Positions 10,647-22,861 of a stretch of 64,000 nt of DNA are shown in pieces. Below the pieces are notes generated by a model. The model saw only the letters and a list, made by a program, of their open reading frames with translations. It had not been told where the DNA came from and made no database searches. Origin of the DNA: Euborellia annulipes (taxonomy: Eukaryota > Arthropoda > Insecta > Dermaptera > Anisolabididae); the NCBI GenBank assembly GCA_023213315.1, contig JAKCPI010012726.1:42653-106652 (forward strand), given 5' to 3'. Positions within the stretch are counted from its first letter, which is position 1. Every line of letters starts with the position of its first letter. Both the position numbers and the translations under genes were made by a program.

Positions 10647-11800
10647 ACAAATTAAATTAAAAATAACATCCTCCACATTAAAACAAAACAAAACAAAAAA
10701 AAAAAGAAAAATGAAAAAAAAAATGCCCCATTGCAATATTTACAAGCGTTTCCATCGTTTTCATGTGCAAAAAAAAAGATAAATATATATAAGAGAAAAA
10801 AAAAAAAATTGTGGATGTCTTCTTATAGTGATTATTATAAAAACAAAAATCACTTCAGCAGATTTCCACTTAGGCCAGCAACTTCATTTGTAAAATAATT
10901 TTTCATAGTCTAGGCTGGAAAATAAAAAAAAATATATATATATTTGGCATCATTCAACCGAAAAAAAAATAAAGTATTGTAGCACAATTTCTATAAATGA
11001 ACAAAAAGAAAAAAACGAGCTGCGATGAATTGTATTATAATCATGTTCCTCTTAATAGATTTGTGTTGATTTGAAGTTATGCTTTGCCTTTCTCCAAAGA
11101 CATATCACATGTCAAAAAAACGTATCTTCGAATTTTTAAATCATTTTAAATAATTTATTTAGTGTTTTTTTATTTATAATATATATATATAGTATATATA
11201 TATTTTTTAAAGAAATTTTCTGTTTTTTGTACAGTTTTTTATATTTATATATACAAACAAACAAACATTGGCATGTATTTAAATATTTTTTGCAAACTCT
11301 TTGAGCCAACACAATTTCATTAAAGGAACTGGAGCTCGCTATTTCACGAGTGACAGCTGTATAATTATATATTATAAAAATATAAATAAACAAAATATAA
11401 TATATATATATATATAAATAAAGACAGACTTTAAAACGATGAAATCATAAAAAAAAAGCTCGAGTTCTAGTTAATAATGCGAGTAGTATTGTAAATTAGT
11501 CCGTAGATAAAAAAAAAAAATCATTTCATTGTGAGATTGTTTAAATAAAAAAAAAAAAAATAATAATAATAATAAAAAAAAAAAAATCTGGGAAAAGGGA
11601 AGCATCAAGTTGGGAACATTCCATTTTTTCTGCCAATGTTAATATAATATATTAGAGTGCGATTCATCAATTAATATATCAGTTAAATATTATATATATA
11701 TATATTTGAAATAAAATAATATCTTTTTAAGTTGTTTATGGATTTGAGAGCTTAAAAGAAAATAAATAGCTTTGTTGTTGGATAATGTATGACGGATATG
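10647..11800 (+). other. Probable 3' UTR of V-ATPase c
   Basis: Unique, very AT-rich sequence directly after the stop codon, with several AATAAA signals (for example near 10920, 10969, 11417 and 11760) and A/T homopolymers. No transposon ends are visible, in contrast to the flanks. The true polyadenylation site cannot be fixed from sequence. Confidence 0.45.
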
Positions 11801-14330
11801 GGGCCCAAATTAGAAAAAAAAAATAAATAACTACACTTTCACAGTATTTGCGAGTCCATTAGAGGGATGAATAAATAAAGAAATTAATTAATTTTGTTGA
11901 TTTTTTGTAAATTATAATAGATGTTGTAAAGTGTGTACATTCAATATTACAAATTAAATGGATGTAATTAATTAATTTAGCGGGCCAAATGTGATCATCC
12001 TGTATATTTGCCCTGATATAGCTTTTAAGATATATATATATATATATAAAAAGAAAACCAACACACAATAGGATCTTACTATATTCAATTAATAATAATA
12101 ATATTAATAAATCAACTTTCACACTATTATTGTATAAAAATTGTTATTTTATTTTAAATTGGGTTGGGCATGTTCTTCCAAAAAAAAAAAAAAAAAAATT
12201 CAAAACCATATAATATATATATATAATCTCTATATATATAAACCTTTTGGATTGTTATACCTAACTCAGTGTTTTTACCCTTCAAACCTCTTCTATACTT
12301 CATCAACCCACCCAATCATTTTAGTGTAATTAAGAAAATATATCTATTGGTGTGATGTGATAAACATCTCTTTCGTAGAACAAACAACAACAACAACCAT
12401 TGTACCACAAATTTCCTAGTTGACCGGTGTATGCCCGTTTTAGTGATTGTTTGAATGAGTCCTGGTGGAAAAATAAACACAATTGTATGTTAAATTATCA
12501 AGTTTATTATTATTTTTTTTTTTAATCACAACACCTATTTTTAAAATAATTCCCCCTTTTCAAATAAGTTTAGTAGGATTTCGATTATCCATCTAAATCC
12601 CAGGCCATTAAAGATAGAATATCCATTCCTTAACTGCCCTCAGGACAGAGTTTTATCTTTTGCGGATTTTGGATCGTCAAAGCAAACAAGTTTTTTTTTT
12701 TTTTTATTTAAGCTTGGAGTTTATCAATGTTAATGTTGACAGACGGTTAGAGGCGCAAAGATATTGTTCTGTGTGTATTCCCTGCTTTTGTAGTGATGCT
12801 CCTCATAAATCCATCCATCTTGCTCTTTATTAATTTAGAAATAATTTTGCTATTCAATTCAGGAGAAAAAATATATTTTGTGACTGGCCGTTTGGAGTGA
12901 AACCCGGGATCTCCAGCATTCTTCCTTTGCACAAAGCCAACCAATCCTAGATCGCTCTTAAATCCGAGTTCAACTTCAAATAAGAATTTTCTACATCTCA
13001 ATGAATGGATAATCGCAAATTCTACTTGCTCGGTTTTCTTGTTTCTTCTTTCTATTTTCCATTTCAACGATTGAGTCATTTTTATTAATTCTAAAAATTA
13101 ACACCTAAAAAAAAAGACATCTTATAATATGGCTCTAATTTTCATTTGATTTTCTTTTTTATTTGTGAGGTCCTATATGCATTGTATACTAAAATGTAAA
13201 ATAAATATAGTATTAATTATTATTCTTATTATTAAATAGGGAATCTTCTGTGGGAAAAATGTTAGTGTCAAGGATCTTGCTCCTCATTTATTTTGATTCT
13301 TTTTGTTTCTTTCTTTCTCTCTTATTTTGATTTTAATTTAATCTTCATCCCTTGGAAGAATTCTTTGTGTATATAGAATAAAAGAGAAGTAAAAAAAAAA
13401 TATTTTTTTTTATTCTTTCTTGGATAAAATATTTATCCAACATCTTTTTCCTACTTTAAAAATTTTCCTTTATATTTCTTATGAAATATGAATCATCATA
13501 CCTACTTTGAATCTTGTTTTCTCTCCTAGTTTGTTTTTTTTGTCCATTCATCTCCCTCTTAATTTTCCTGCGTATTATTTTATGATTTTTATTTCAGATT
13601 TTAGTGATAATATTCAAATCACACACTCCCATAGAGCCGTTAAACGATAAGAGTCCTCTCTCCCACTCGATTATCGGATGATAATAATGTGATTGCGTGA
13701 TGATCTCTCAAGGAGAAAAGAAAAATATCTAGAATAAATATATATAACCAAGTCCAAAGATATAATTTTCAACCATCATTTCAGTTGTTCGTATTCCAAA
13801 GAAAATTTGAATAAAATGGCAAAGCTACCCTTTCGATTTTGATTATCTTTTACTCAGGCATATTGGCAAAATTTATTTTATTTAATCAATTGTCTTTCTC
13901 TCACAATGCAAATATAAATTGTATAGTTGTGATATGACCAAATTTTCTGTTCAAAAATAAAAAGTCTCTCAATTTCAAAATAACAAAATTTCTTTTTTAA
14001 TTTGGAGAATATTTTATTGCTAGGTCAATTAGACCAATTTATTTAAACGCTTAATAAGGTTTAATTTCTTCTTGTGATTAGCATTTAAACAAAATGAAAG
14101 AGATGAAATGATTCCTTAAAATAGTCAAAAACAAAACGAATACAAGAAAAAGAGGAATTTTATTTCAAGTTGACTTTTGAATAACAATTCAAAATTGAAT
14201 TTATAAAATTTTTTGAAAAAATCATATGATTTTCACAACAGGGAAAAAGTTAAAATGATATGAATTTTGAATAATAAATTTAATTCAGTGGGCTGTAGTT
14301 CTATGTTGTGACAATATTTGTTGGGGGGTT
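11801..14330. other. AT-rich intergenic DNA
   Basis: No supported gene. A 110-codon minus-strand frame at 12747-13079 has no recognised domain and overlaps a SINE-B-like remnant, so I do not call it. The rest consists of poly-A/T runs and (AT)n. Confidence 0.45.
12885..12965 (-). repeat. SINE-B remnant (tRNA-derived)
   Basis: On the minus strand, TTGGTTGGCTTTGTGC...ATGCTGGAGATCCCGGGTTTC matches the head of the SINE-B copies at 43140 and 56640, which carry CTGGAGATCCTGG plus a B-box. Divergent. Confidence 0.35.
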
Positions 14331-14387
14331 TGTTTTCTATGTGACTAACTGTGACATGGGGGGGGGGACTAAAAAATCGTGCACTTC

Positions 14388-14432
14388 GGGTAAATAAACG
14401 GGGGATCCCGATAGGAATTTCAAATAATAATA
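14388..14432 (+). mobile_element. 3' end of a short retroelement
   Basis: CGGGTAAATAAACGGGGGAT followed by CCCGATAGGAATTTCAAATAATAA matches the 3' end of the insertion at 23929-24271, including the TAA-type tail. Only the last 45 bp are present. Confidence 0.5.
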
Positions 14433-14651
14433 TAAAAAGAAAAAAATTTTATAAAAAAGAATTTTTTGATGTTTTTGATATACATATAATGTGATTGTTT
14501 TTTTGTTTTTTTTTGTCTTGTGCCAGCACTCTTGTTGTAATATGTTGTTGTTTTGCAGCTGTTTTTCTGATGTTGGTTTTGGCGCTATGTATATGTGCAC
14601 TAGGGGTATGACTTTTCGACTTCTTTTTTCCAAAATGATTCACTCCATAGG

Positions 14652-14835
14652 CATGGGCGTAACTAGGGGTACCGGGAGGGGGCGGCCCCACCCAGAAGAC
14701 TCGTGCCCCCCCCCCCCCCCAGAAAGCTCCCGGCCCCAAGAAAAATTGAGAAAATATCGGGCTTTCTAAGCCCCCTGGAGGATAGCTGGTCCCATGGCCC
14801 CCCCTCCACCCAAATTCTCTAGTTACCACCCAATT
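14652..14835. mobile_element. hAT MITE (CATGGGCGTAACTAG family)
   Basis: Starts ATGGGCGTAACTAGGGG and runs through long C/G tracts and the AAAATTGAGAAAATAT core to CCAAATTCTCTAGTTAC. The right terminal CGCCCATG is lost. Full copies lie at 19353, 27788 and 32478. Confidence 0.6.
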
Positions 14836-14883
14836 GAAAGGAGCCTTCATCAACGTTAAAATTAAAGAAACAGGGACGACATG

Positions 14884-15400
14884 AAGTTTCTGAATAATCT
14901 CACTCGTGTTTTCCGCCACTTCGCTACTTCGCTGAGTGTAATGAAATCCCCTTCGTCAAGTTTCAACAAATTCCAAAGATCAGCAATGCACGCTGGACCT
15001 CTCGTGCCATTCTAGCTCTTCTTGCGTTTATTCTGAAATCCGTAACAGGTTTGGTAAAATTTGTTCATTCATTTACTAATGGGCTGATCATTAATTCAGC
15101 AGCTAATGGTTTCGCGTTAAAGATTTTGATCAACTATCTGCAGCTCTGAATAGCAGGGCTCAATTGCTTGAAAACCCACTGGAAAATAGATGAATTTCCA
15201 ATCACCATTGCCCGAAGCGTCCAATCTTGTGAGCGTGCGGTGCAATCAAAGATATGGAAGAATTAAACGACTCCTCCCTCAACAAGGATAACCTCCCCAC
15301 TGATATTCATCCCCGCCAATGGCATTACCTAGAATATTTTGACTTCCTTGTGTCTTTAATGATCCTATATATAGTGCTAAAGCTTGTGTTCAATTTTGTA
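14884..15400 (+). pseudogene. Decayed coding remnant, family unknown
   Basis: A less AT-rich stretch that translates in pieces (for example ISNARWTSRAILALLAFIL, then VQSCERAVQSKIW) separated by frameshifts and stops. A further piece may lie at 15840-15930. It looks like a broken mobile-element or cellular ORF, but I do not recognise the family. Confidence 0.3.
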
Positions 15401-16240
15401 TCTATTTACAGTGACTTTAAAAAATAGGCAAAAAATCTGATATATAAAATTTTCAAATCATTTTGTACGTGACGTTTTTTTTATCAAATCACCTTGAAAG
15501 TAAGATTTTATTTAATCTTTAGTAAAAGTTCATCCAATTATGATACGAGGTTGTAAAAAAGTCATACCCTTAATATGCACACACAGTCATCAAATTAATA
15601 AAATACTTCGAATTTTTGTTTTTTATTTTATTATTCTAATTTGACATTACAGTACTTATCAAAAACTGTTTGAATATCCACAACCTAATGGAGATAGGGG
15701 GGCGTCACTCGGAGTTTTTATCTTCTCACAGATGGCGTGAACTTTCAGTTTTTTTTGTTTTTATTTATATTTTAAGTTAAGGGGGGGGGGGGTAACTGCC
15801 CCCCCTTAATATGTCCACACCCCTGGTCTTTTCAAGAGGCAGAAGCGAGACTTTTACCTCTGTACATTGATAAAATTTACCCTGGGCGCTTCCAGGACTT
15901 GTCTAAATCTCTGCAAGACCGAAGAGGCTTATTAGGGTATGAAGAGCCTCTTGCGTAACTGCCTATGGCCAAGTTCTATGATACGCGATTCAAAAAATTT
16001 AAGAGACAAGATAAAATATTGTTATAAAATAAAAATTATGATGGAATAATCTCTCTATTGTATGCTCTGTTGGTCTGATAAGGGGCCAGGGGGGGAGGTC
16101 TCTGCCCTAACAGAAAGGAGAGATACTCTATGTATTTAGCTATCAAATAAAACTTATTCACAACTCAAATTAATGGATCCATTTGGCTGAGTGATTATTC
16201 ATGGCTGCATTAATTGTTTGAGATAGTAGAAGGTAGCGGG
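15401..16240. other. Intergenic DNA with G/C-run MITE scraps
   Basis: Contains poly-G/poly-C junctions typical of the local hAT MITEs (near 15700-15830 and 16085) but no complete element or gene. Confidence 0.35.
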
Positions 16241-16300
16241 GGGGGGATTCGTAAATGTTTCGAGCGCCACTCAGGCTCATCCTCAGAGACAAAACATTTT
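16241..16300 (-). mobile_element. Penelope-like end with hammerhead-like core
   Basis: On the minus strand (16286 to 16257): CTGAGGA, a T, GAGC...GCTC helix II, then GAAAC. The CUGANGA / helix / GAAAC order is complete although only this one arm is present. Confidence 0.4.
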
Positions 16301-17545
16301 GAAATCAAATCAAATTTAAAATAAGGTGCATGAACCCCAACTCGAGTACAAGTGTACTATATAATTTTGATAAGAGAATCAAAGGGAAAACGGCGGTGAC
16401 AAGTGAAAGTCGATGGCAATGTGGAGGCCGTCGGAGGCCGTGACCTCGTTCAACCTGGCCTCCGTTACGCAAGGTCCCCTTCCTTACTCTGGCCTGGTCA
16501 TCTTATTCACACTTTGGATCACAATCATTCATTCACTTTAGAGATACTCAGACACTATTATTATTACACCCGTATAACAATCGCATAGTAGAAAAAAAAT
16601 TAAAAAATAAACTCTCTCTGTTCTCAATTATACAGTATTTCAAATCCTATCCAATTTCATAATTATTGTTACTCTTTGAAAAGAGAGTAGGGGAAATACC
16701 CTGCACCCGGTGGTGAGGTATACAAATTTTAACAAAGGGCACGCTCCTAGTTTGATAAAAAGAAAAGAATTGAATGTTGATATATTGCATTAGGGGTTTA
16801 AATATTTATTTATTTTTTATTGAAATACGGATGGCTACCGGGTCACCCATCCGAGGCATCGCTTAACCACAACGATTGTGGGAACTGTTCCTTAAACTTG
16901 TTACCATGCCCCACGGCATAATTATAATTTGATTCGTTATAAAGAAAACAATCAAAAATTCAAATTAATTGTTCGGTACTGTCGGAAACTAAATATATTA
17001 CGTTTTAATATATGACGACACAAAAACCTGGTGTGGCAAACACAACAACCGAAGAGAAAATTGTGTGTGTGCTTTGTTATAGAAATAACAAAGTTTTTTT
17101 TTATAATTTTGTATGTAAGCCCTAACATTCCATGACTTTGGTTTCGTGCTGATTGGAAGGGGAGGGGGATGTCATTGTTGGGAGCGTTCGCCCCCCCTCC
17201 CCCCTGTAGCTAACAAGTCAAATCGATTTTTATCGTGATATAAATTTTAGTCTTTAAAGTTTTCTCATATAAAAAGCACTCATGTGCGATATCCTGCTCA
17301 CTACCACATTAGTATCTGAACATCTTGATCTACATTATTAGGGAAAGAACGTAGAGATTTGATATTATTTCTAATGAAATCTTTTGCCTACAATTGCGAT
17401 GTAGCAATACCATCTTGTGAGGAAATGTCCGCTACAACTTGTTAGAAATTTCTGCATTCTCTTCTCCGTTTTACTCTATTCATAACCGTTACTATTAATA
17501 CAACAATTCATTGTTTTGACGTTTGTTTAACTGTATAAACCTCTA
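16301..17545. other. Gene-free DNA with element X scraps
   Basis: No gene. Near 16990-17080, GTCGGAAACTAAATATA...CTGGTGTGGCA is a decayed terminal hairpin of element X. The 16830-16920 patch is GC-richer but unassigned. Confidence 0.35.
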
Positions 17546-17780
17546 GTCGCCCTCGGGCTTGGTCTAGTGACTACCGTGCTGGCCTTCTAAACCAAGGGTC
17601 GCGGGTTCGGATCCCAGGCAGTCCGATGGTTTTATTAAGCCATTTGGATACCAAAGAATGCCTGGACCCCTAATAGATATATTCAATATTAACGGTTATA
17701 GTAAAAGTCTTATATGGCCTGAGTTGCCGAAAAGACTGTGTGAGTGTGTGAGTGTGAATGAGAAAAAAGTTTATTAAAAA
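17546..17780 (+). repeat. SINE-A, near full length
   Basis: GCCCTCGGGCTTGGTCTAGT resembles a tRNA 5' half with an A-box, and GGGTCGCGGGTTCGGATCCC supplies the B-box. Then come the AAGCCATTTGGATACC body, the GGCCTGAGTTGCCGAAAAGA block and a GTGAGTGTGAATGAGAAAAA tail. RNA polymerase III transcription of such elements is expected from family knowledge. Confidence 0.8.
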
Positions 17781-18875
17781 AAAGTGGCAAGATCACAGGC
17801 AGCGCCCCATGCAAAATGAATAGAGGTTGTCTGCCCTATTATGACAATTCTATTGGCGCCAGCTTATCTCTTCGCATGCAACACCTTTTGAACCTTACAC
17901 ATTAAAAAATACCCTTTGTATATTTTTTTAAAATTCAATTTGTTAATCAAAATTTTTTTTTTTATTGTCACCTAATTGGTACATATCAAGTTGTTTAGAA
18001 TATCTCATTCAATTTGATTGATGATAATATTGAGATAAACCTTCTAATCTTTCCTGGCACTTGTTTTAATAGTGCCTAGTATTATTCTCCTTATGATGTT
18101 GTCGCCCTGAGGCCGATGGCTAAGTCTCTAGGATTACGAGATATAAATAATATATCCAGGGGGGAAAAAATTTTAAGCCCATATTAAATTCAATGTATTA
18201 AAATTATCCGTAACAAAATTAAGTGGACATGCTTTTATCTTTTGCTCTAATTAGGAGAAGTTTGTAAAATGATTAATGATTTTGATATAATCGGATAATT
18301 ATGGTTTAAAAAAAGTTCAATTTATCGGCTGAATGATGGAAAACACCCGGACCATCGCAGGGCCTGAATTTTTAAGAGGAAATGACTAGAATTAATTGGA
18401 AGTGTAATTTGAGATTATGTGAGGTGAACACCTGCATGTAAATCAGCGCTTAGGCTCACCAATCAAGAATACAACGAAAATTTCCAGTCTCATCAAATTA
18501 TTATTTCCGAAGAAGAATATCAAACAAGCAAGGATATTTTCAGGAAGTTGCATTACGTATGACATAATAACATCCTCAAGGACGAATCATTGAACTAATA
18601 GCCAGACAAGAGAGAGAAAAAAAATCAGCTCCTGAAATGACCAGCCAACTTGTTTTCCATTTTTAAAACAAATATTTGACATTCGTACCTAATGAATTAT
18701 AATAAGCTTAGTACAAATTTTCACTGTCATCGACCGCGTTTAATTGGTATAAATAACTTGGAATTTATATAGCTCCTGGTATTGGTGTATTCAGTCGATC
18801 ACAACTCTCTACAAAAGTGCAAAAATAAATGCAACACAGTCCTAGAAGAGCAAAAAAAAAAAAATCAGATCTAGC
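17781..18875. other. Gene-free DNA
   Basis: Short frames only, with no recognised domain, element end or RNA gene. Confidence 0.35.
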
Positions 18876-19110
18876 CAGTGGCGTCATTTGGGGGAGGGGG
18901 GCGGCAGGGGTGGCATTTGCATTTTTATAAAATTTTATATTATTTTAAATAAAATATTACAAAATATATCTACGAATATATAAAATTAAATTAAACAATT
19001 AATTAAATTAAATATCTTTTGGCCAAATTTGACTACCTATTTGTAAGTAAATTTTAAGAAAAAAAATGTCTGCTCCCCCCCCCCAAGAAAAAGTTGAAAT
19101 GACGCCACTG
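18876..19110. mobile_element. hAT MITE (CAGTGGCGTCATTTG family)
   Basis: Inverted ends CAGTGGCGTCATTTGGGG and AAATGACGCCACTG. Flanks are GATCTAGC (18868-18875) and GATCTAGA (19111-19118), 7 of 8 matching. Sister copy at 28044-28265. Confidence 0.75.
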
Positions 19111-19352
19111 GATCTAGAATAGTATTTAGAAATTTTGTTAGTGCGATAGACTGACTGGGAAGTTGGATGAACTGGCAAGAATTTTAGAGAAAGAAACACT
19201 GGTCTAGTTCTCCTTAGGGATAAAATAACAAAAAAATAAAAATCCATTAGGTTACAGCGCCATTTGTAGAATTTTAGAATCTTATAATATTAAATCCCCC
19301 CCCCCCGTCGCGAAGCGTCTTGTCTAGTCTCTCGGTGCGGCGGGTTCGGTAC

Positions 19353-19483
19353 CATGGGCGTAACTAGAGAATTTGGCTAGGGGGGGGGGGCAAGGGACCA
19401 GCCATCCTCCGGGGGGCCTGGAAGGCCCCATATTGACTCAATTTTTCTTAGGGAGCCCCGGGACCCCCCTAATTACGCCCATG
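19353..19483. mobile_element. hAT MITE (CATGGGCGTAACTAG family)
   Basis: 131 bp from CATGGGCGTAACTAG to TTACGCCCATG with internal GGGACCAGCCATCCTCC. Flanking octamers TTCGGTAC and GTCGGCAC match at 6 of 8 positions. Confidence 0.65.
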
Positions 19484-19677
19484 GTCGGCACATAGGAAGC
19501 TTCCCTTCCTATATCATTCCTACATCACCCCCTCCCCCTAGATCGTCTTTGACTGGTCAAATCATAAGCCTTGACGTATGTTTATACGTTATAATGCTAA
19601 TAATTGTAGATCATTTTTAAACATTAAGTTCTGTCTATGTTCAAAATTAAGCATAATGTAAATGTGAATGATAAGAG

Positions 19678-19755
19678 AAATCTGGTGGGACAAGCACAGA
19701 ACACAACTTTCAATTACCGAAGGTTGTGGGCTGTGCGTCCAGATTGTTTTATATA
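19678..19755 (+). repeat. Terminal hairpin of element X
   Basis: TCTGGTGGGACAAGCACAGA...AACTTTCAATTACCGAAGGTTG...CTGTGCGTCCAGA is an isolated, partly decayed copy of the hairpin that ends element X. Confidence 0.45.
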
Positions 19756-20194
19756 TATTTTTATTTGTAAGCTTGAACAAGAGGTAGTTCCCCCATGTAT
19801 TTTTTTTTGTCAACTTTTGTAAGGGGTGGTTCATCTTCATGTTAGTTTTTCTAAAAAATGTTATTTTTGCAAGTCAAATAAAATTATTTCCATTTGTTTC
19901 TAACTTTGACATGGGGGGTACTTGCAATCCCTTCAATTTTATTCGTAGGTATTTTAATAAAAAGATAGAGTTGCCATTTGATTAATCAATAGCAACTGTT
20001 CTGTTTCTATTTCCGTACCATCCATCCACCTTTTTAATCCACCCTAATTAAAATGAATATCTCATTTTGTCCTCAAAATGGTTTGAAGTCCACTTTACTC
20101 TTGTACATCGTATTATTATTTTTTTAACTCACCTAACCTGTCGGAATTTTACAATTTTCTTCAGAGATAATTCAATCTAGAATGTTATTTAAAT

Positions 20195-20465
20195 CAATGA
20201 AGTTAGTGCAGCCCAAAATAAAAGCCTCCGATTTGATACAATTCAACGAGACGTTTCGGGTGAATTTTATTCACCCATCTTCAGTCCTTCAAAATTGTTA
20301 AAGTGCCGGAGTTGGTCATAAATGTAAATTTACATGTATTGACTAACTCCGGGACTTTAACAATTTTGAAGGACTGAAGATGGGTAAATAAAATTCACCC
20401 GAAACGTCTCGTTGAATTGTATCAAATCGGAGGCTTTTATTTTGGCTGCACCTGCTCCTTCTGCT
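20195..20465. mobile_element. Inverted pair of Penelope-like ends, well preserved
   Basis: Arms of about 120 bp are almost identical inverted repeats around about 20330. The left arm on the minus strand (20284 to 20253) reads CTGAAGA, T, GGGTGAA-loop-TTCACCC, GAAACGTCTCG, giving a perfect 7-bp helix II. The right arm (20374-20405) has the same core with a shorter helix. Confidence 0.55.
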
Positions 20466-20574
20466 GTCTATAGAATATTATTTGGTTGTTATTACTGTAT
20501 TTAGCTTATATGAAATCGGGAATGTTAAAGTCGTATATATTTTATAAAAAAAAGCAATTTTATTTTCTCTGGCC

Positions 20575-20640
20575 AACGTTTCGTATCCCCTTCTAGTCCT
20601 TCGTCAGGGCTGACAGAAGGGGCGTAAATAACACCCCCGC
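20575..20640 (-). mobile_element. Penelope-like end fragment
   Basis: On the minus strand, CCTGACGAAGGAC...GATACGAAACGTTGG keeps CUGANGA and GAAACG, with little helix II pairing left. Confidence 0.35.
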
Positions 20641-20847
20641 AGACCCCGCAATGCGTAATCATTTTCCGGCTCTTCCTTCCATAGAACCAATGTTGCCTGT
20701 GAATTTGACGAGTTTGAAGTTTGCGGTATTAACTCGTCCGGCAAACTTGAAATTTTAATTTTTTGTTTTTTCCACTTACCTGAATTTTTATTTAACGTTA
20801 GTTGTCGTTGTCGGCGTCGTCGGGGTCACCACTTTTGTGGTATTACT

Positions 20848-21212
20848 CAGGGGCGCCGAAATTTGAATCGGGGGGGGGGCAAATTTTTTTTTTTAGAAAA
20901 TTAAAATAATTTAATATGTTCAAATAGTATAAAACAAAAACAAATCTACTATAAAACTTTAAAAATTTTAAATAAAATCACAATTTTAATAAAATTAAAA
21001 TTTTAAAAAATTTGCTAGTGATTTTATCAAAAATTTGGAAAAAAATGAATTTCTTACTCTTTTAATTTTTTTTAATTTAGAAGATTTTATTTTTCAAACG
21101 TAAAAATATATCATTTTTAAAAATAAATGAAATAAAAGAAGACATATTTCCCCCCTCTGCCCCTTCCTGCCAGGGCAATGTACCCTTGCCCCCCCCAGTT
21201 CCGGCGCCTATG
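20848..21212 (-). mobile_element. hAT MITE derived from the 61132 transposon
   Basis: Inverted ends CAGGGGCGCC and GGCGCCTATG, flanked by GTATTACT and GTATATTACT (a probable target duplication altered by two bases). Read from the right end on the minus strand, its first 170 or so bases track the start of the autonomous-type hAT element at 61132, including GGCGCCGGAACTGGGGGG, GGGTACATTGCC and TTATTTCATTTA. Confidence 0.75.
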
Positions 21213-21414
21213 GTATATTACTATATAACTTAGAGTAATATCCTTTATAAATAAATTAAATAAGAGAGGCGTGTTCAGGAAGGGATCTGGTTTATTTATT
21301 TACCAAACAATAACAATAATTGATTATAAAAATTAAATATTTTTCAATAATGCACTAATTAGTCAAATTTGCGACTTTTATTTTCCCGGCGAATTTGATT
21401 CTCGCCATCGCCAC

Positions 21415-21675
21415 ATATGAGATTAAAATTTTGAAAAATAACCACAGTTTATTTCGAGCAGTCAACATTTAAAATACACAGAGCCTATGGAAATTTTGAA
21501 TCAATTGACTTTTTTTTATTTTACTTATGAAACGCAAGTGGTCAAGTTTGGAACTGGAGGTGCTATGGGCAACTAAATATATCTCCCAAAAAAATCTGGT
21601 ATGACAGGTCAGTACACAACTTTCGATTACCCAAGGGCGCCAGTCACACCAGATTTTTTATTGGGGTGATAATTT
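21415..21675 (+). repeat. Element X, 3' part with terminal hairpin
   Basis: Matches the 25015-25140 segment of the nested copy (ATTTTGAAAAATAACCA...) and ends in the hairpin AAATCTGGTATGACAGG...CCAGTCACACCAGATTTT (21592-21660). No X-box in this copy. Confidence 0.5.
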
Positions 21676-22861
21676 TGTATTTGCGGGGGGGGGGGGGGCG
21701 CCGATCAATGTAGCTACGCCCCTGGCTGACAGAGAATACATCGATTGGTGTTTAATTACTAAACGTGTCTCAAGCTAATCTCCTAACACTTCAAATGATG
21801 CTATGAATATTAATTACAAAAGATTTAATTTTTATTGATATTTCTCGTGACGTATTTTTTTTTTTTTAATGATAAACGCGACAAGAAAAGAATGCTATTC
21901 AGGTATTCTTTTTTTACATTGACCTACTGTATATGTATTCAATAGATATAAAAGAAAAATCCCATAGCGCGAGCACCCCCCCCCCCTAAACAAATGATTG
22001 AATAGGTTCCCTTTTCCCGACTGTTCTTTTTTCTTTGCTCTCTAAGAAGAGTCACTTAGGCCTATCTGTATGCGTATGCGGCGCAGCAATTAGCTGTTGT
22101 TATCTAACGGCAGCCGGTGAGAGACCTTGGATCGAACCTTGGCGGTCACGAGGCTCCTGAGCAATCAGCAATCAGGTAACCCCAAATCTCTCTCTCTCTC
22201 TCCCTCTCTTTTGCAATAAATGAGTGAACCGTGAAATTCCCTCCCTCTCAAGAAGAGAATAATAAATAAATAAATTAAATAATTACTCATTCACCTGTTG
22301 CCTCTCATTGATAATTCGCTCTATTTTATCTTTTTTTTTTTTTTTTTTTTTGAAATTCCCAGTCTTAAGATTAAAGACGTCGGGAAAGATTACCTTTCGA
22401 TTAGCGAGATTAGAAAAATATCCATGTTATTTGACTATTTTTATCCAGGTCCCCAATTGGGGACATTTTCAATAGAGATGATGATTGTTCCAAATTCCAA
22501 AAAATAAAGAAAACAGCGACTTCCAAGGAGGAAAATATTTTATTTTTATTAATACTCTCGCCTTCGTTCTGTATGTAAATTTAATTTTCATAAAATTTTA
22601 CTTCCTTTCGGGTCCTGGGGCCATTTAGGGTTCCAATGTATTTGTTAATGTATCTGTACGAAGGCTACTGGGGGTCGTTCAACACGCTGATTCCTCGGGG
22701 TCGCCCATCAATTTTCATAAATAATAAAGCTAAAATTGTTTTCCTCTTAAAATAGGGGTGTCCAACGTTTTGACTTCTAAGGGGTAATATATTTTTAGCA
22801 ATAGATATTTCTTGAGAGACAAAGAGCCTTCATAAAAACAAAATTTCATTATGGAATTTTT
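21676..22861. other. Gene-free DNA
   Basis: Contains G/C-run MITE scraps (21680-21725, right end CTACGCCCCTGG), a (TC)n run near 22185 and a long T-run near 22330. No gene is supported. Confidence 0.35.

Noticed and set aside
12747..13079. 110-codon minus-strand open frame after V-ATPase c
   Set aside because: No recognised domain, overlaps a SINE-B-like sequence, and no splice partners. Not strong enough to call a gene.
14449..14919. 156-codon minus-strand open frame
   Set aside because: Its glycine/proline-rich middle is the translation of G/C homopolymers of a hAT MITE, so it is an artefact.
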